From contig JALQWE010000211.1 in NCBI GenBank assembly GCA_023258825.1, forward strand, positions 1 through 6,602: a DNA stretch of 6,602 nucleotides, written 5' to 3'. Every line of letters starts with the position of its first letter. Within the stretch, counting starts at the first letter, position 1. The position numbers and the translations under genes were made by a program. The stretch is from Planctomycetaceae bacterium (GTDB taxonomy: Bacteria; Planctomycetota; Planctomycetia; Planctomycetales; Planctomycetaceae). Below, piece by piece: positions 1 through 5,924 of the stretch. A model generated the notes under the pieces. The model saw only the letters and a list, made by a program, of their open reading frames with translations, had not been told where the DNA came from and did no database searches.

Positions 1-1150
1 CGCTCGCCTGCAGCTCAGCGCCTCGACTGATCAGCATCGGGAACACCTGCTCCGCCACAATCGCCAGTGGCTGGTGCTCGGCAAAGCAGAATTCCTTCTC
101 ATAATCACTCAGCGGTTTTGAGCCTGCGACATACTGATTGGGCTGCAACACATGCAGGTAAAGGATCCCGCGTGCTTTGCACAGATCATGCATCTGGGAT
201 GAACAACGAGCCCAGAGGGCGGCGGCTTCCGAGGTCAGTTCCGCGTCCGACCGCACAGGTGACTCCGGGCCGCGATGAACAAAACTGGTGTCGTTCGCCA
301 GACTGACTTCCAGACCAAGATCCATCTGCGAATTTCGGGCCAACTCGTCGCGCAGATACCAGATCGCCTGATACAGATTCGAAACCTTCAGTGGAGAATT
401 CAGCGCATCCGTCGCCCTCTGCTGACGCTCAGCCCGCGACTGCAGCAACTGCCACGCCTGGGCCGAGACACGCGGATCGGTCATCACCAGAGCCCGGGCA
501 TGCCAGGATCGGGGATAGTCGATGGCTGTCCGCTGATGGCCATTCTCCATCACGCTGAGGACACCGTCGTTGAATCCGTCGATATTCAACACCGCATCAA
601 ACTCGCCGCCCAGCGCCATCACATAGTTCAACGACATCAACTGCTGCGGCTGCTTATACCCCGGCATCGCCAGTCGCACGTAACGAATGGTCCGTCCCTG
701 AATCGCTGGCAACTTCTGAAGCTGATCTGTCAGCATCTGCTCCGCTTCCCAGGAAAACCGCCACGCCACGGATCCCCCCGTGATCCCCACGATGAACTGG
801 TCCGCAGATTTTTTAACGACCGAAGGAGCATTGTCCCGAAATCCAAGCGAATTCGTCTGAATGTCCCGACCACCGACCTGGTCCGGAACACTCAGCTGCG
901 GGTTATGGACCCAACCCAGATACGGATGAATCGCCTCGGAGGCTCCGTCACTGGAAAGTGCACCTGTCGCCACTGACTGCTGAGCCTCCTTCAGGACATT
1001 CAGGTCTCCCTGCGGCAGCACCATCCGCAAAAACATGCCGGCAATCAGCTCACTGGAAATCAGCACGATGGCCAGCAGTCCAAAACGAAACAGCCAGCGT
1101 TTGCCACGCGATGAACCGGGGGTGGATTTCAGTGTTTCAGGTTGATTCAT
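1..1150 (-). CDS. SGNH/GDSL-hydrolase-like membrane-anchored protein, N-terminal part (runs off the left edge)
   Basis: This open frame reads leftward from ATG at 1150-1148 to the window edge, giving 383 codons without a stop, so the C-terminus is missing. Residues 1-18 are polar with Lys/Arg, then a hydrophobic segment at about 19-41 looks like an uncleaved N-terminal anchor. After it comes HPYLGWVHNP (about 75-84) and NSLGFRDN (100-107), typical of SGNH-like proteins found in surface-polysaccharide and acylation contexts. GITGGSVAW (122-130) fits SGNH block I with Ser127 as nucleophile candidate, the Gly in AMPGYKQPQ (about 164) fits block II, and GFND (192-195) matches the GxND of block III. 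The DxxH block V would lie beyond the window, so an intact catalytic triad cannot be confirmed. The probable role is esterase or acetyltransferase chemistry on the outer side of the membrane; the substrate is unknown. No strong Shine-Dalgarno precedes the start. Plus-strand open frames in this stretch are shadows. Confidence 0.75.
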   Translation of the reverse strand, partial: MNQPETLKSTPGSSRGKRWLFRFGLLAIVLISSELIAGMFLRMVLPQGDLNVLKEAQQSVATGALSSDGASEAIHPYLGWVHNPQLSVPDQVGGRDIQTNSLGFRDNAPSVVKKSADQFIVGITGGSVAWRFSWEAEQMLTDQLQKLPAIQGRTIRYVRLAMPGYKQPQQLMSLNYVMALGGEFDAVLNIDGFNDGVLSVMENGHQRTAIDYPRSWHARALVMTDPRVSAQAWQLLQSRAERQQRATDALNSPLKVSNLYQAIWYLRDELARNSQMDLGLEVSLANDTSFVHRGPESPVRSDAELTSEAAALWARCSSQMHDLCKARGILYLHVLQPNQYVAGSKPLSDYEKEFCFAEHQPLAIVAEQVFPMLISRGAELQAS

Positions 1151-1437
1151 CACGGTGGGTTTCTGTCTGAAATAGTCACGACGCGGCTCAAAGACAGCCG
1201 CCAGTATACTCCCAACCCAGGTGGATTCATCTGAAATCCGCGATTTGACCGTTCAAGTCCGTCCTTCGTGTACCTCCGGACACCCAAAACCTCTGAATCC
1301 TCGGAAAAAATCCCCCGCACTAGCCATATTATGGGACATATTCAACATACCCCCACAAAAAGATCGATATTGTTATACCAAAGTCCACACGTGCTGTTTC
1401 AACGGAATCAGAAGTTTTCAATACGGACGCTGTCACG
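1151..1437. other. Divergent intergenic region between the SGNH-like gene and the 349-aa gene
   Basis: These 287 bases separate two divergently transcribed genes and should hold both promoters. The part at 1300-1400 is richer in A+T than the flanks, with TATTAT at 1327-1332 and TATACC at 1374-1379 as -10-like patches. Neither has a convincing -35 at the right distance for the rightward gene. An open frame starting at 1221 overlaps the start of the 349-aa gene in another frame and does not read as a plausible protein. I see no RNA gene or long repeat here. Confidence 0.5.
1203..1231 (-). promoter_or_regulatory. Possible promoter for the SGNH-like gene (weak)
   Basis: Read leftward, 1208-1203 is TATACT, a good -10 match. 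The sequence 16-17 bases upstream (about 1226-1231, ATGAAT/GATGAA) is a poor -35. The predicted start point lies about 45 bases before the ATG at 1150. The -10 sits in the 8-bp palindrome AGTATACT, so its direction is ambiguous. This is a motif match only. Confidence 0.22.
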
Positions 1438-2487
1438 ATGAACATCACTCAACGCCTGTTCGTTCTCCGCACCGCGGCATTTTCCGTGGCTGAGTTTTTG
1501 CGGGACCTGGCCTCGTGGGCCTCCGACCCCGAACCCAACGGATTACCGGCATTCTGGGTCGACCGGTACCTCAAAAATCTCGAATCCATGGAACAATCCG
1601 TGAACGAACAATTCGCCACCGAACCAAACATCCTGCTGCGGATGCGGGCACTGGCTGCGGACTCTCGCGAGTTCATCAAACTCCTTGCTTCACAACCGGA
1701 ACTGGCCACACAGCATGTTCGCAACTGGACTCAAACCGCAGACCGCGATCTGCATCGAAGACTGGTCGCCGGGATGCGGGAGTTCAATAAGCTGGGCATG
1801 GCTTTGGGCGCTGCCCCACCCACCAGAGCCGGTCGCACCCGACTGTTTCTGAACGCCTGCCTGGCGCGCTGTGTCGACGGAAACACCTTCATTGAAGAAT
1901 TGCTGAAGGACTGCCAGTCGCTGAAGCAAATCAACCAGAAACCACTTGCCGTTGCGGACGTCCTGCTCCTGCAACATGCCGTGACACGCCTTCAGACATG
2001 GAAGACCATCTCAGAACAGAAGTTGTCGGATGTGGAGCTTGCGGCATTGTCTGAACACGGCCAGTTTGTGGAATTCGAAGTCGATCGTGCCGCCCGCAAG
2101 GCTCAACTGTCGGCCACCGAATCCGCACAGCTGTACTCTGCTGATCCAGCCTTAAACCACGCCGCATGGGCCCTATTCCAGCAGACTGTCCTGGACAATC
2201 TGGAAAGTCGCACCACCTTGTCGAGCGTATCGCAGAATCGCACTGAAACCCGCACAGTTCAGGGCGACAGGACAGACTTCACGTGGTCAGATTTTCGAAC
2301 CCCGACACAATGGCGTCATCATCTGAAGCAGGCCGGGCAGGCCAATTCAGAATCTGCATGGCAAGCCTATCGCAAACAGCGAGCGCACGACATTGACGGA
2401 TCTGCCAAATCATGCCGAATCTCTCGCACCCTGGCGCAGGAATGGGGCTTGCTTCTTCCGGAATTCTCTGAGCTCACCAGCCCGTGA
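1438..2487 (+). CDS. Uncharacterised 349-aa helical protein
   Basis: I do not recognise this protein. The frame is open from the first ATG at 1438 to TGA at 2485-2487, and it is far longer than anything opposing it. Composition is protein-like: rich in Leu, Ala, Glu, Gln and Arg, with amphipathic stretches at about 40-130 and 160-240 that predict a largely alpha-helical fold. No signal peptide is evident, because the N-terminus (MNITQRLFVLRTAAFSVAEF) carries only a short hydrophobic run, so a cytoplasmic location is likely. The last 90 residues are polar, with several Trp and Arg, and may be less ordered. Cysteines are few (a CLARC pair near 140-144) and show no clear metal-site pattern. The start lacks a good Shine-Dalgarno. 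It stands alone on the plus strand between two leftward genes, so context gives no role. No recognisable terminator follows within 100 bases. Confidence 0.7.
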   Translation: MNITQRLFVLRTAAFSVAEFLRDLASWASDPEPNGLPAFWVDRYLKNLESMEQSVNEQFATEPNILLRMRALAADSREFIKLLASQPELATQHVRNWTQTADRDLHRRLVAGMREFNKLGMALGAAPPTRAGRTRLFLNACLARCVDGNTFIEELLKDCQSLKQINQKPLAVADVLLLQHAVTRLQTWKTISEQKLSDVELAALSEHGQFVEFEVDRAARKAQLSATESAQLYSADPALNHAAWALFQQTVLDNLESRTTLSSVSQNRTETRTVQGDRTDFTWSDFRTPTQWRHHLKQAGQANSESAWQAYRKQRAHDIDGSAKSCRISRTLAQEWGLLLPEFSELTSP

Positions 2488-2696
2488 GTTGTGACCGGCG
2501 CATCGTGGTCCGTTCCAGCTCGAAACCAGTTGCGTACATCAATGGCGTGGATTCAACATTGCGTCCGGAGTTTTTGAATCTGGGTGTGTCCCCATCACCG
2601 AAGACGCGTGTGTCGGGAGGTGAAGGATGCTCGGCGGCTTGAGCCATAACTCAGCGACGGCCGCCACACATGGGCGGCTGGCGGAAAATCAAAAGA
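2488..2696. other. Intergenic region between converging genes
   Basis: This gap lies between the plus-strand 349-aa gene and the minus-strand RTX-like gene, which converge here. Apart from the terminator at its right end and the small hairpin at 2660-2678, I see no gene or clear terminator for the rightward gene. The leftward open frame at 2595-2864 crosses the terminator and overlaps the end of the RTX-like gene, so it is not credible. Confidence 0.45.
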
Positions 2697-2729
2697 GCCG
2701 TGGCGGAGTGACAGAGCATCCGCCACGGC
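2697..2729 (-). terminator. Intrinsic terminator of the RTX-like gene
   Basis: A perfect 11-bp stem (GCCGTGGCGGA at 2697-2707 with its complement at 2719-2729) encloses an 11-base loop. Read leftward, the stem is followed at once by TCTTTTGATTTT (2696-2685), the U-rich tract expected after a terminator hairpin. It lies 23 bases past the TAG at 2754-2752. A smaller 6-bp hairpin (2734-2739 with 2746-2751) lies between the stop and this stem. A further GC-rich hairpin (GCCGCC at 2660-2665 with GGCGGC at 2673-2678) follows without a T tract. The rightward side lacks a T run, so I call it for the leftward gene only. Confidence 0.78.
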
Positions 2730-2751
2730 GACTGTTGCGTTGATCCGCAAC

Positions 2752-3630
2752 CTAAGGCGTGGTGGTGTTGCAGACTGCGTTTCCGCAGCCGCAGGCATGA
2801 CCAGTTGTTTGATCAGCAAACGGGTAGGCGAACATTGGCACACTGTTGCCACGGCGGCGAACAATCAATTCACCGGCCGGCAGAGAATCGGCCAGCAGGT
2901 CGTAATAGGCCACCAGATTCTGGAAGTCGGTCCATGTTTTGGCGATGCCGTCAGCGGTCCCCACAAACTGAATATTGGCAGCAGTCAGTGCGACGCCTTT
3001 CACCACGATGAAACCGAGAATGTCTTCATCATGGGCTCCGCCGCCATTTCCCTGCTGAGACTGGACGACGATCAGCGTATCGCCATTGATGACTTCCAGT
3101 GAACGGAGCGCCGCAGTGTGTCCGCGTACCTGCAGAGTATCGCCCTGCTGCAGATTGAAGTCGTTGATCTGGACATAGCCAATGAATTCCGTCCAGTGAT
3201 CATGCACATTCTGATTCTCACCAGCAACACCGCCCCAGTTGATGGTGCCATCGGCATTCACGTGTCTGGCGACGATGGCCGGTTTCCCGGAAATGTAGGT
3301 TTTGATAATGAACTTGTCTGCCCCCTGACCACCGATCATCGTTTTCAGGTGATCGTCGTAGGTCTGTCCGGCGAAGTACGTGCGAGTCGCAGCCTGAACG
3401 GGATCATTCGGGTCGTCGGCACGCAGCGTCTCACCATTCGGTCCCGTCGCGCCTGTGCCGGCTGCTTCGTAAGCCTGTGCAATGGCCGGCTCTCCGGAAA
3501 TTGCGTGGGCATACAGCGTGTCTGCACCACGAGTCCCGCGGATCAGTTTTCCAGCAGGAGGTGCCTGAAAAGCAATCGCGCCCCCGGTGAGACTTAAAAC
3601 AACGGCCCCAGTCATGAATTTCTTCAACAT
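2752..3630 (-). CDS. Secreted protein with degenerate RTX-like repeats and a Cys-rich tail
   Basis: The start is ATG at 3630 rather than the further upstream ATG at 3714. It is preceded by AGGAG nine bases away and opens a classic signal peptide (MLKKFMTGAVVLSLTGGAIA), whereas the longer version adds 28 implausible residues. The mature protein has 292 residues counted from this start. RTX (hemolysin-type Ca2+-binding) features are visible: IRGTRGADTL (30-39), IGGQGADKF (99-107) resembling the GGxGxDxF nonapeptide, and INDFNLQQGDTLQV (155-168) resembling the DF...GDTL strand that closes many RTX beta-rolls. The GAD...ISG(E/K)PAI segment occurs twice (35-51 and 103-121). The acidic, Asn- and Gly-rich middle fits an extracellular Ca2+-binding beta fold. 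The last residues contain ACGCGNAVC (279-287), unusual for RTX proteins. No catalytic domain is visible. Transcription probably ends at 2697-2729. Secretion and RTX relation are likely; the function is unknown. Confidence 0.78.
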   Translation of the reverse strand: MLKKFMTGAVVLSLTGGAIAFQAPPAGKLIRGTRGADTLYAHAISGEPAIAQAYEAAGTGATGPNGETLRADDPNDPVQAATRTYFAGQTYDDHLKTMIGGQGADKFIIKTYISGKPAIVARHVNADGTINWGGVAGENQNVHDHWTEFIGYVQINDFNLQQGDTLQVRGHTAALRSLEVINGDTLIVVQSQQGNGGGAHDEDILGFIVVKGVALTAANIQFVGTADGIAKTWTDFQNLVAYYDLLADSLPAGELIVRRRGNSVPMFAYPFADQTTGHACGCGNAVCNTTTP

Positions 3631-4109
3631 CCCCACGAACTCCTGATTTCTCTGTGTTCCATGCTGCCGACCGGATTCAGTCCGCGCGCACAGCGATCCC
3701 ACACAGACCACCATGAACGCGGAATCCCGCCAGCATCAGGCCCCGGTGCAGGTCCTGGTAAGTCGACCTCAGATCGACCGAGAAACGTCTCTGACGAGTA
3801 AAGGACAAAAATGAGTGCTTACCCGCCAACGGCATGTTCACATTTCACAACGATCGTCTCACAACGACAGTGACAGTGACTTGCCGCGATCTTTGTTTCA
3901 TACCGGTCTACGGCAGCAACTGCTGTAACGGCGTCAGCTGACTCTTTTTCCATCGGCTTTCCGGTATTGTGCCTGCGTGGCAACTGCCGCAACAAGTCGC
4001 AGAGCGAAGGTATGACCATTCAGGGAATCAACCGCAGGGACAGCAAGTGGTGAGCAAAGCATTCCTCATCCGGGCAGTCCCCCTTTACCAGGTTTCGGAT
4101 GCTTCTGAC
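3631..4109. other. Gene-poor stretch between the EF-hand sensor gene and the RTX-like gene
   Basis: These 479 bases hold no gene I can defend. They carry the leader of the RTX-like gene. A possible -35 (TTGTCC, read leftward near 3800) lacks a good -10. A 9-bp direct repeat TCACAACGA occurs at 3845-3853 and 3859-3867, with its starts 14 bases apart, and could be a protein-binding site. A leftward frame at 4019-3819 would encode 66 residues with several Cys but has no convincing start signals. I see no clear terminator after the stop of the sensor gene at 4110, so read-through toward the RTX-like gene is possible. Confidence 0.45.
3640..3644 (-). promoter_or_regulatory. Shine-Dalgarno site that fixes the RTX-like gene start
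   Basis: Read leftward this is AGGAG, nine bases before the ATG at 3630. The alternative ATG at 3714 lacks such a site and would place 28 extra residues before the signal peptide. Confidence 0.65.
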
Positions 4110-4709
4110 TCATCTCGGCGTCCTGTTTGGGGCGGCATTCATGAACTCCTCGCGCGTCACCATCCCATTTCTATCGACATCCGCCGTGCCCAGGCGCAGC
4201 CACATGCGGGGTGGAATCTCATCTTCCTTCAGAATGTTGTCATCATTCGCATCAAAGCGGAAAAAGATTAGATCGATTGGTGGACCGGGGGGTTCTCGGG
4301 GCAGGTAATGCTGCTCGACAGTGTTACGCAGTTCCGTCCATGCACGTTGCTGCTGCTCATTCAGGAGGGGTACGACATCCTTATACATCGCCGCAAATTC
4401 CTCACGTTGGCTGGGGTAAACCTCGGCACGCAGTGACTCAATCCTTGCATATCTTTGCCGCACGATTTCTTCGACCTGCGCCGCCTGTTCGCTGTTCAGT
4501 CCTAATTCGGATTGGATCAGTGGTACGATGCGATCTGGCACCTGCTCGGGATTCCTCAGGAAGGCCAGCATGCGTTGACGAGTCAATAGGCTGCCCCCGA
4601 CACCACCGACAATGGCTCCGCACGCAAATACGACAGCGAACAAAATGAGGCGTATCCTGAACGAGCCTGTTGCAGACAGCGGCATGGCGTTGTTGGCTTC
4701 TTTGATCAT
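4110..4709 (-). CDS. Membrane-anchored periplasmic Spy/CnrX-like sensor with two C-terminal EF-hands
   Basis: ATG at 4709-4707 is chosen because it overlaps the stop of the preceding gene as ATGA and opens a sensible protein of 199 residues. The open frame extends to 4898, but those 63 extra residues are basic and unnatural. Residues 1-18 are cytoplasmic, 19-41 form one Gly-rich TM helix, and 43-135 form a helical domain with two LTxxQ-like motifs (LNSEQ at 71-75, LNEQQ at 116-120), as in the Spy/CpxP and CnrX 'metal resist' families. A Pro-rich linker (138-144) leads to two canonical EF-hand loops: DANDDNILKEDE (153-164) and DVDRNGMVTREE (177-188). Only one His (134) lies in the helical domain, so a CnrX-type His metal site is absent. 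As last gene of the sigma/84-aa/sensor set it probably senses a periplasmic ligand, most likely Ca2+, and controls the anti-sigma partner. The domain calls are solid; the sensor role is inferred from family and gene order. Confidence 0.8.
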   Translation of the reverse strand: MIKEANNAMPLSATGSFRIRLILFAVVFACGAIVGGVGGSLLTRQRMLAFLRNPEQVPDRIVPLIQSELGLNSEQAAQVEEIVRQRYARIESLRAEVYPSQREEFAAMYKDVVPLLNEQQQRAWTELRNTVEQHYLPREPPGPPIDLIFFRFDANDDNILKEDEIPPRMWLRLGTADVDRNGMVTREEFMNAAPNRTPR

Positions 4710-4960
4710 GGCCTCACCGTGATGAAAGGTTCGACGAGCATGATCAGTGAGTCGTCGCGCGTACTGATCGTGAATAGAAGGAGAGCGGCGCACGCGGCAG
4801 CAACAGAACCGTACCCGAATAATACGCACTCCGGTTCGATTCGGGCCCATGCGCGCACAGGCGCTCGCAATGTCACCAGAACACGATCTTCGACGCATGT
4901 GATCGGCGGCATTTCTTCGCTGGCAAGTCGAGCAAGTTGCTCAAAGTCGTCCAGTTTCAT
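4706..4960 (-). CDS. 84-aa single-pass membrane protein, candidate anti-sigma factor
   Basis: ATG at 4960-4958 overlaps the sigma-factor stop (ATGA), and the gene's own TGA at 4708-4706 overlaps the next start in the same way. AAGGA lies eight bases upstream of the start (4969-4973). The protein has a 46-residue acidic, helix-prone N-terminus beginning MKLDDFEQLARLASEEMPP, one TM helix at about 47-66 (Ala/Leu-rich, VLFGYGSVAAACAALLLFTI), and an 18-residue periplasmic tail. It has no zinc-binding HxxxCxxC motif, so it is not a ZAS-type anti-sigma. Size, topology and position match CnrY, the short membrane anti-sigma of CnrYXH, whose cytoplasmic segment holds the sigma factor. I see no direct sequence similarity that I would vouch for. 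As an expressed gene it is very likely; the anti-sigma role is inference. Confidence 0.75.
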   Translation of the reverse strand: MKLDDFEQLARLASEEMPPITCVEDRVLVTLRAPVRAWARIEPECVLFGYGSVAAACAALLLFTISTRDDSLIMLVEPFITVRP

Positions 4961-5502
4961 GACTCAATTCCTTCTAACAGATTTCTCAGTCGGTTTCGTG
5001 CCCGAAATGCCTGGACTTTTGTACCAGTGACGGACCACCCGGCACGATCGGCTGCTTCAGCGACAGTACACCCATCGAGATAGATCAAAGTCAGGACCAA
5101 TCGGTCAGGCGGGGACAATCTGGCAAGCAGCTTATGGACAAGCTCTGCGGCATCTGAGGCGAGACCAGAGTTTGGCACCACCGCTTTGAATTGCTGCCAA
5201 TCATGCTCCGACAACGCAACTTCGTTGCCGCTCGCCCTGTTCTTTGTCCAATAACGATATCCCACTCGCACCGCGATCTTTCGCAGCCAGTGAAGTAACG
5301 GAGCAGAATGTCGGTAGGTCCTGAGACTAAAGTATGCCTCGACAAAGACATCGTGCGTCAGTTCATCCCGTACTGCGATGCTCCGACTGAATCGATGCAT
5401 CTGCTCGCCAATCACATTCTGGTATCGTTCCACAAGTCGACGATAGGCCAATTCGTCGCCAGCCAGAGCCGCAGCGACGTCCTCGACATCTTTATTCTCC
5501 AT
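4957..5502 (-). CDS. ECF-type RNA polymerase sigma factor (sigma-70 family)
   Basis: The protein has 181 residues, the usual ECF length. Region 2 spans about 15-88: DELAYRRLVERYQ (16-28), DELTHDVFVEAYFSL (46-60) as core-binding region 2.1-2.2, and HWLRKIAVRVGYRYW (71-85) as the -10-recognition part. A linker of about 35 residues follows. Region 4 spans about 122-177: LARLSPPDRLVLTLIYLDG (126-144), then the helix-turn-helix VAEAADRAGWSVTGTKVQAFRARNRL, which follows the usual ECF layout for -35 recognition. It has no fused C-terminal domain. The ATG at 5502 has no strong Shine-Dalgarno. The gene is followed with a 4-base overlap by the candidate anti-sigma gene and then by the periplasmic EF-hand sensor gene, so stoichiometric co-expression of sigma and inhibitor is likely. 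The family is certain; the specific ECF group and target promoters are not assigned. Confidence 0.92.
   Translation of the reverse strand: MENKDVEDVAAALAGDELAYRRLVERYQNVIGEQMHRFSRSIAVRDELTHDVFVEAYFSLRTYRHSAPLLHWLRKIAVRVGYRYWTKNRASGNEVALSEHDWQQFKAVVPNSGLASDAAELVHKLLARLSPPDRLVLTLIYLDGCTVAEAADRAGWSVTGTKVQAFRARNRLRNLLEGIES
4969..4973 (-). promoter_or_regulatory. Shine-Dalgarno site of the 84-aa membrane protein, inside the sigma gene
   Basis: Read leftward this is AAGGA, eight bases before the ATG at 4960 and inside the last codons of the sigma gene. It permits independent loading in addition to re-initiation at the ATGA overlap. The next gene (start 4709) lacks a site at good distance and would depend more on coupling. 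Confidence 0.5.
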
Positions 5503-5642
5503 GTTGCCGCAAATGTGTTCACCCTTTCCGCTCCTGAGGATAACGGAGCTAGCATGCCACAGGTACTATTAAATGCACCCATCCACTGAAATCACCAGAC
5601 TCCAGGGGACGGGCGATCGATTTGTTGCACGCTCGCCAGCGA
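5503..5642. other. Gap between the secreted EF-hand gene and the sigma gene
   Basis: These 140 bases hold no gene. I find no hairpin followed by a T tract, so read-through from the EF-hand gene is possible. An A+T patch (read leftward TTTAAT, near 5570) could be a -10 but has only a weak -35 candidate. A sigma-dependent autoregulatory promoter would be expected here, yet no GGAAC-type ECF -35 stands out. Confidence 0.35.
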
Positions 5643-5906
5643 TTACCTTCCACCCGGCCTGTACCCGTCGAACTCTTCACGGGTCACACAACCATCGCCA
5701 TCAGCATCCGCCTGCGAAAGCCGCGTCCAGACGCGACCGGGAACTTCGTCTTTCGCAAGCGATCCACTGGCATCCTTGTCAAATGCCTCAAGAAGCTGAT
5801 CGAAGCTTGGCCGTCCGCCACGAGGTCCTTCTGCGAAAACATCAACGGTACATGCCGCGAACATCAGAGTCGCCGCCGAAGTGATGCTCCATTTTCTGTT
5901 CAACAT
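5643..5906 (-). CDS. Small secreted EF-hand protein (87 aa)
   Basis: ATG at 5906 follows GGAGA at a 6-base spacing. Residues 1-25 form a signal peptide (basic MLNRK, a hydrophobic stretch, then VFA before EG as likely cleavage site); the Cys in FAAC does not sit in a standard lipobox. The remaining ~62 residues are essentially one EF-hand pair: DKDASGSLAKDE (43-54) and DADGDGCVTREE (67-78). Both have acidic or oxygen ligands at loop positions 1, 3, 5 and 12 and Gly at position 6. The pair matches the C-terminal pair of the anchored sensor encoded further along (20 of 38 positions identical, no gaps), including the DE-P-R-W-RL connector between the hands. It lies 140 bases upstream of the sigma gene in the same direction. 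Likely a periplasmic or exported Ca2+-binding protein serving as buffer, ligand carrier or regulatory partner; the exact role is unknown. Confidence 0.82.
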   Translation of the reverse strand: MLNRKWSITSAATLMFAACTVDVFAEGPRGGRPSFDQLLEAFDKDASGSLAKDEVPGRVWTRLSQADADGDGCVTREEFDGYRPGGR

Positions 5907-5912
5907 CTCATT

Positions 5913-5917
5913 TCTCC
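5913..5917 (-). promoter_or_regulatory. Shine-Dalgarno site of the small EF-hand gene
   Basis: Read leftward this is GGAGA, six bases before the ATG at 5906. It supports this start and is one of the few clear ribosome-binding sites in the window. Confidence 0.6.
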
Positions 5918-5924
5918 ACGAGAA

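Noticed and set aside
67..1170. Plus-strand open frames opposite the SGNH-like gene (67-306, 275-976, 958-1170)
   Set aside because: Their products are rich in Arg, His and Pro with no domains, while the minus strand gives one continuous 383-codon protein with SGNH blocks. They are shadows.
3118..3597. Plus-strand 159-codon open frame opposite the RTX-like gene
   Set aside because: The minus frame has a signal peptide, RTX-like motifs and an internal duplication; this frame is its shadow.
3631..3714. N-terminal extension of the RTX-like protein to ATG 3714
   Set aside because: The signal peptide and AGGAG site both point to ATG 3630.
3819..4019. Leftward 66-codon frame with a Cys/His cluster (SHCHCRC)
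   Set aside because: The Cys/His run comes from a simple GACAGTGACAGTGACT-type sequence, there is no good ribosome-binding site, and no domain is recognised. It may be real, but I cannot support it.
4110..4709. Plain CnrX-type nickel/cobalt sensor
   Set aside because: The helical domain has a single His and lacks the His-rich metal ligands of that family, whereas two full EF-hand loops are present.
4710..4898. N-terminal extension of the sensor to ATG 4898
   Set aside because: It would overlap nearly all of the 84-aa membrane gene, adds a basic Cys-rich segment before a clean TM anchor, and ignores the ATGA junction at 4709.
4719..5030. Plus-strand open frame across the sigma/84-aa junction
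   Set aside because: It runs opposite two well-supported overlapping genes and has no recognisable features.
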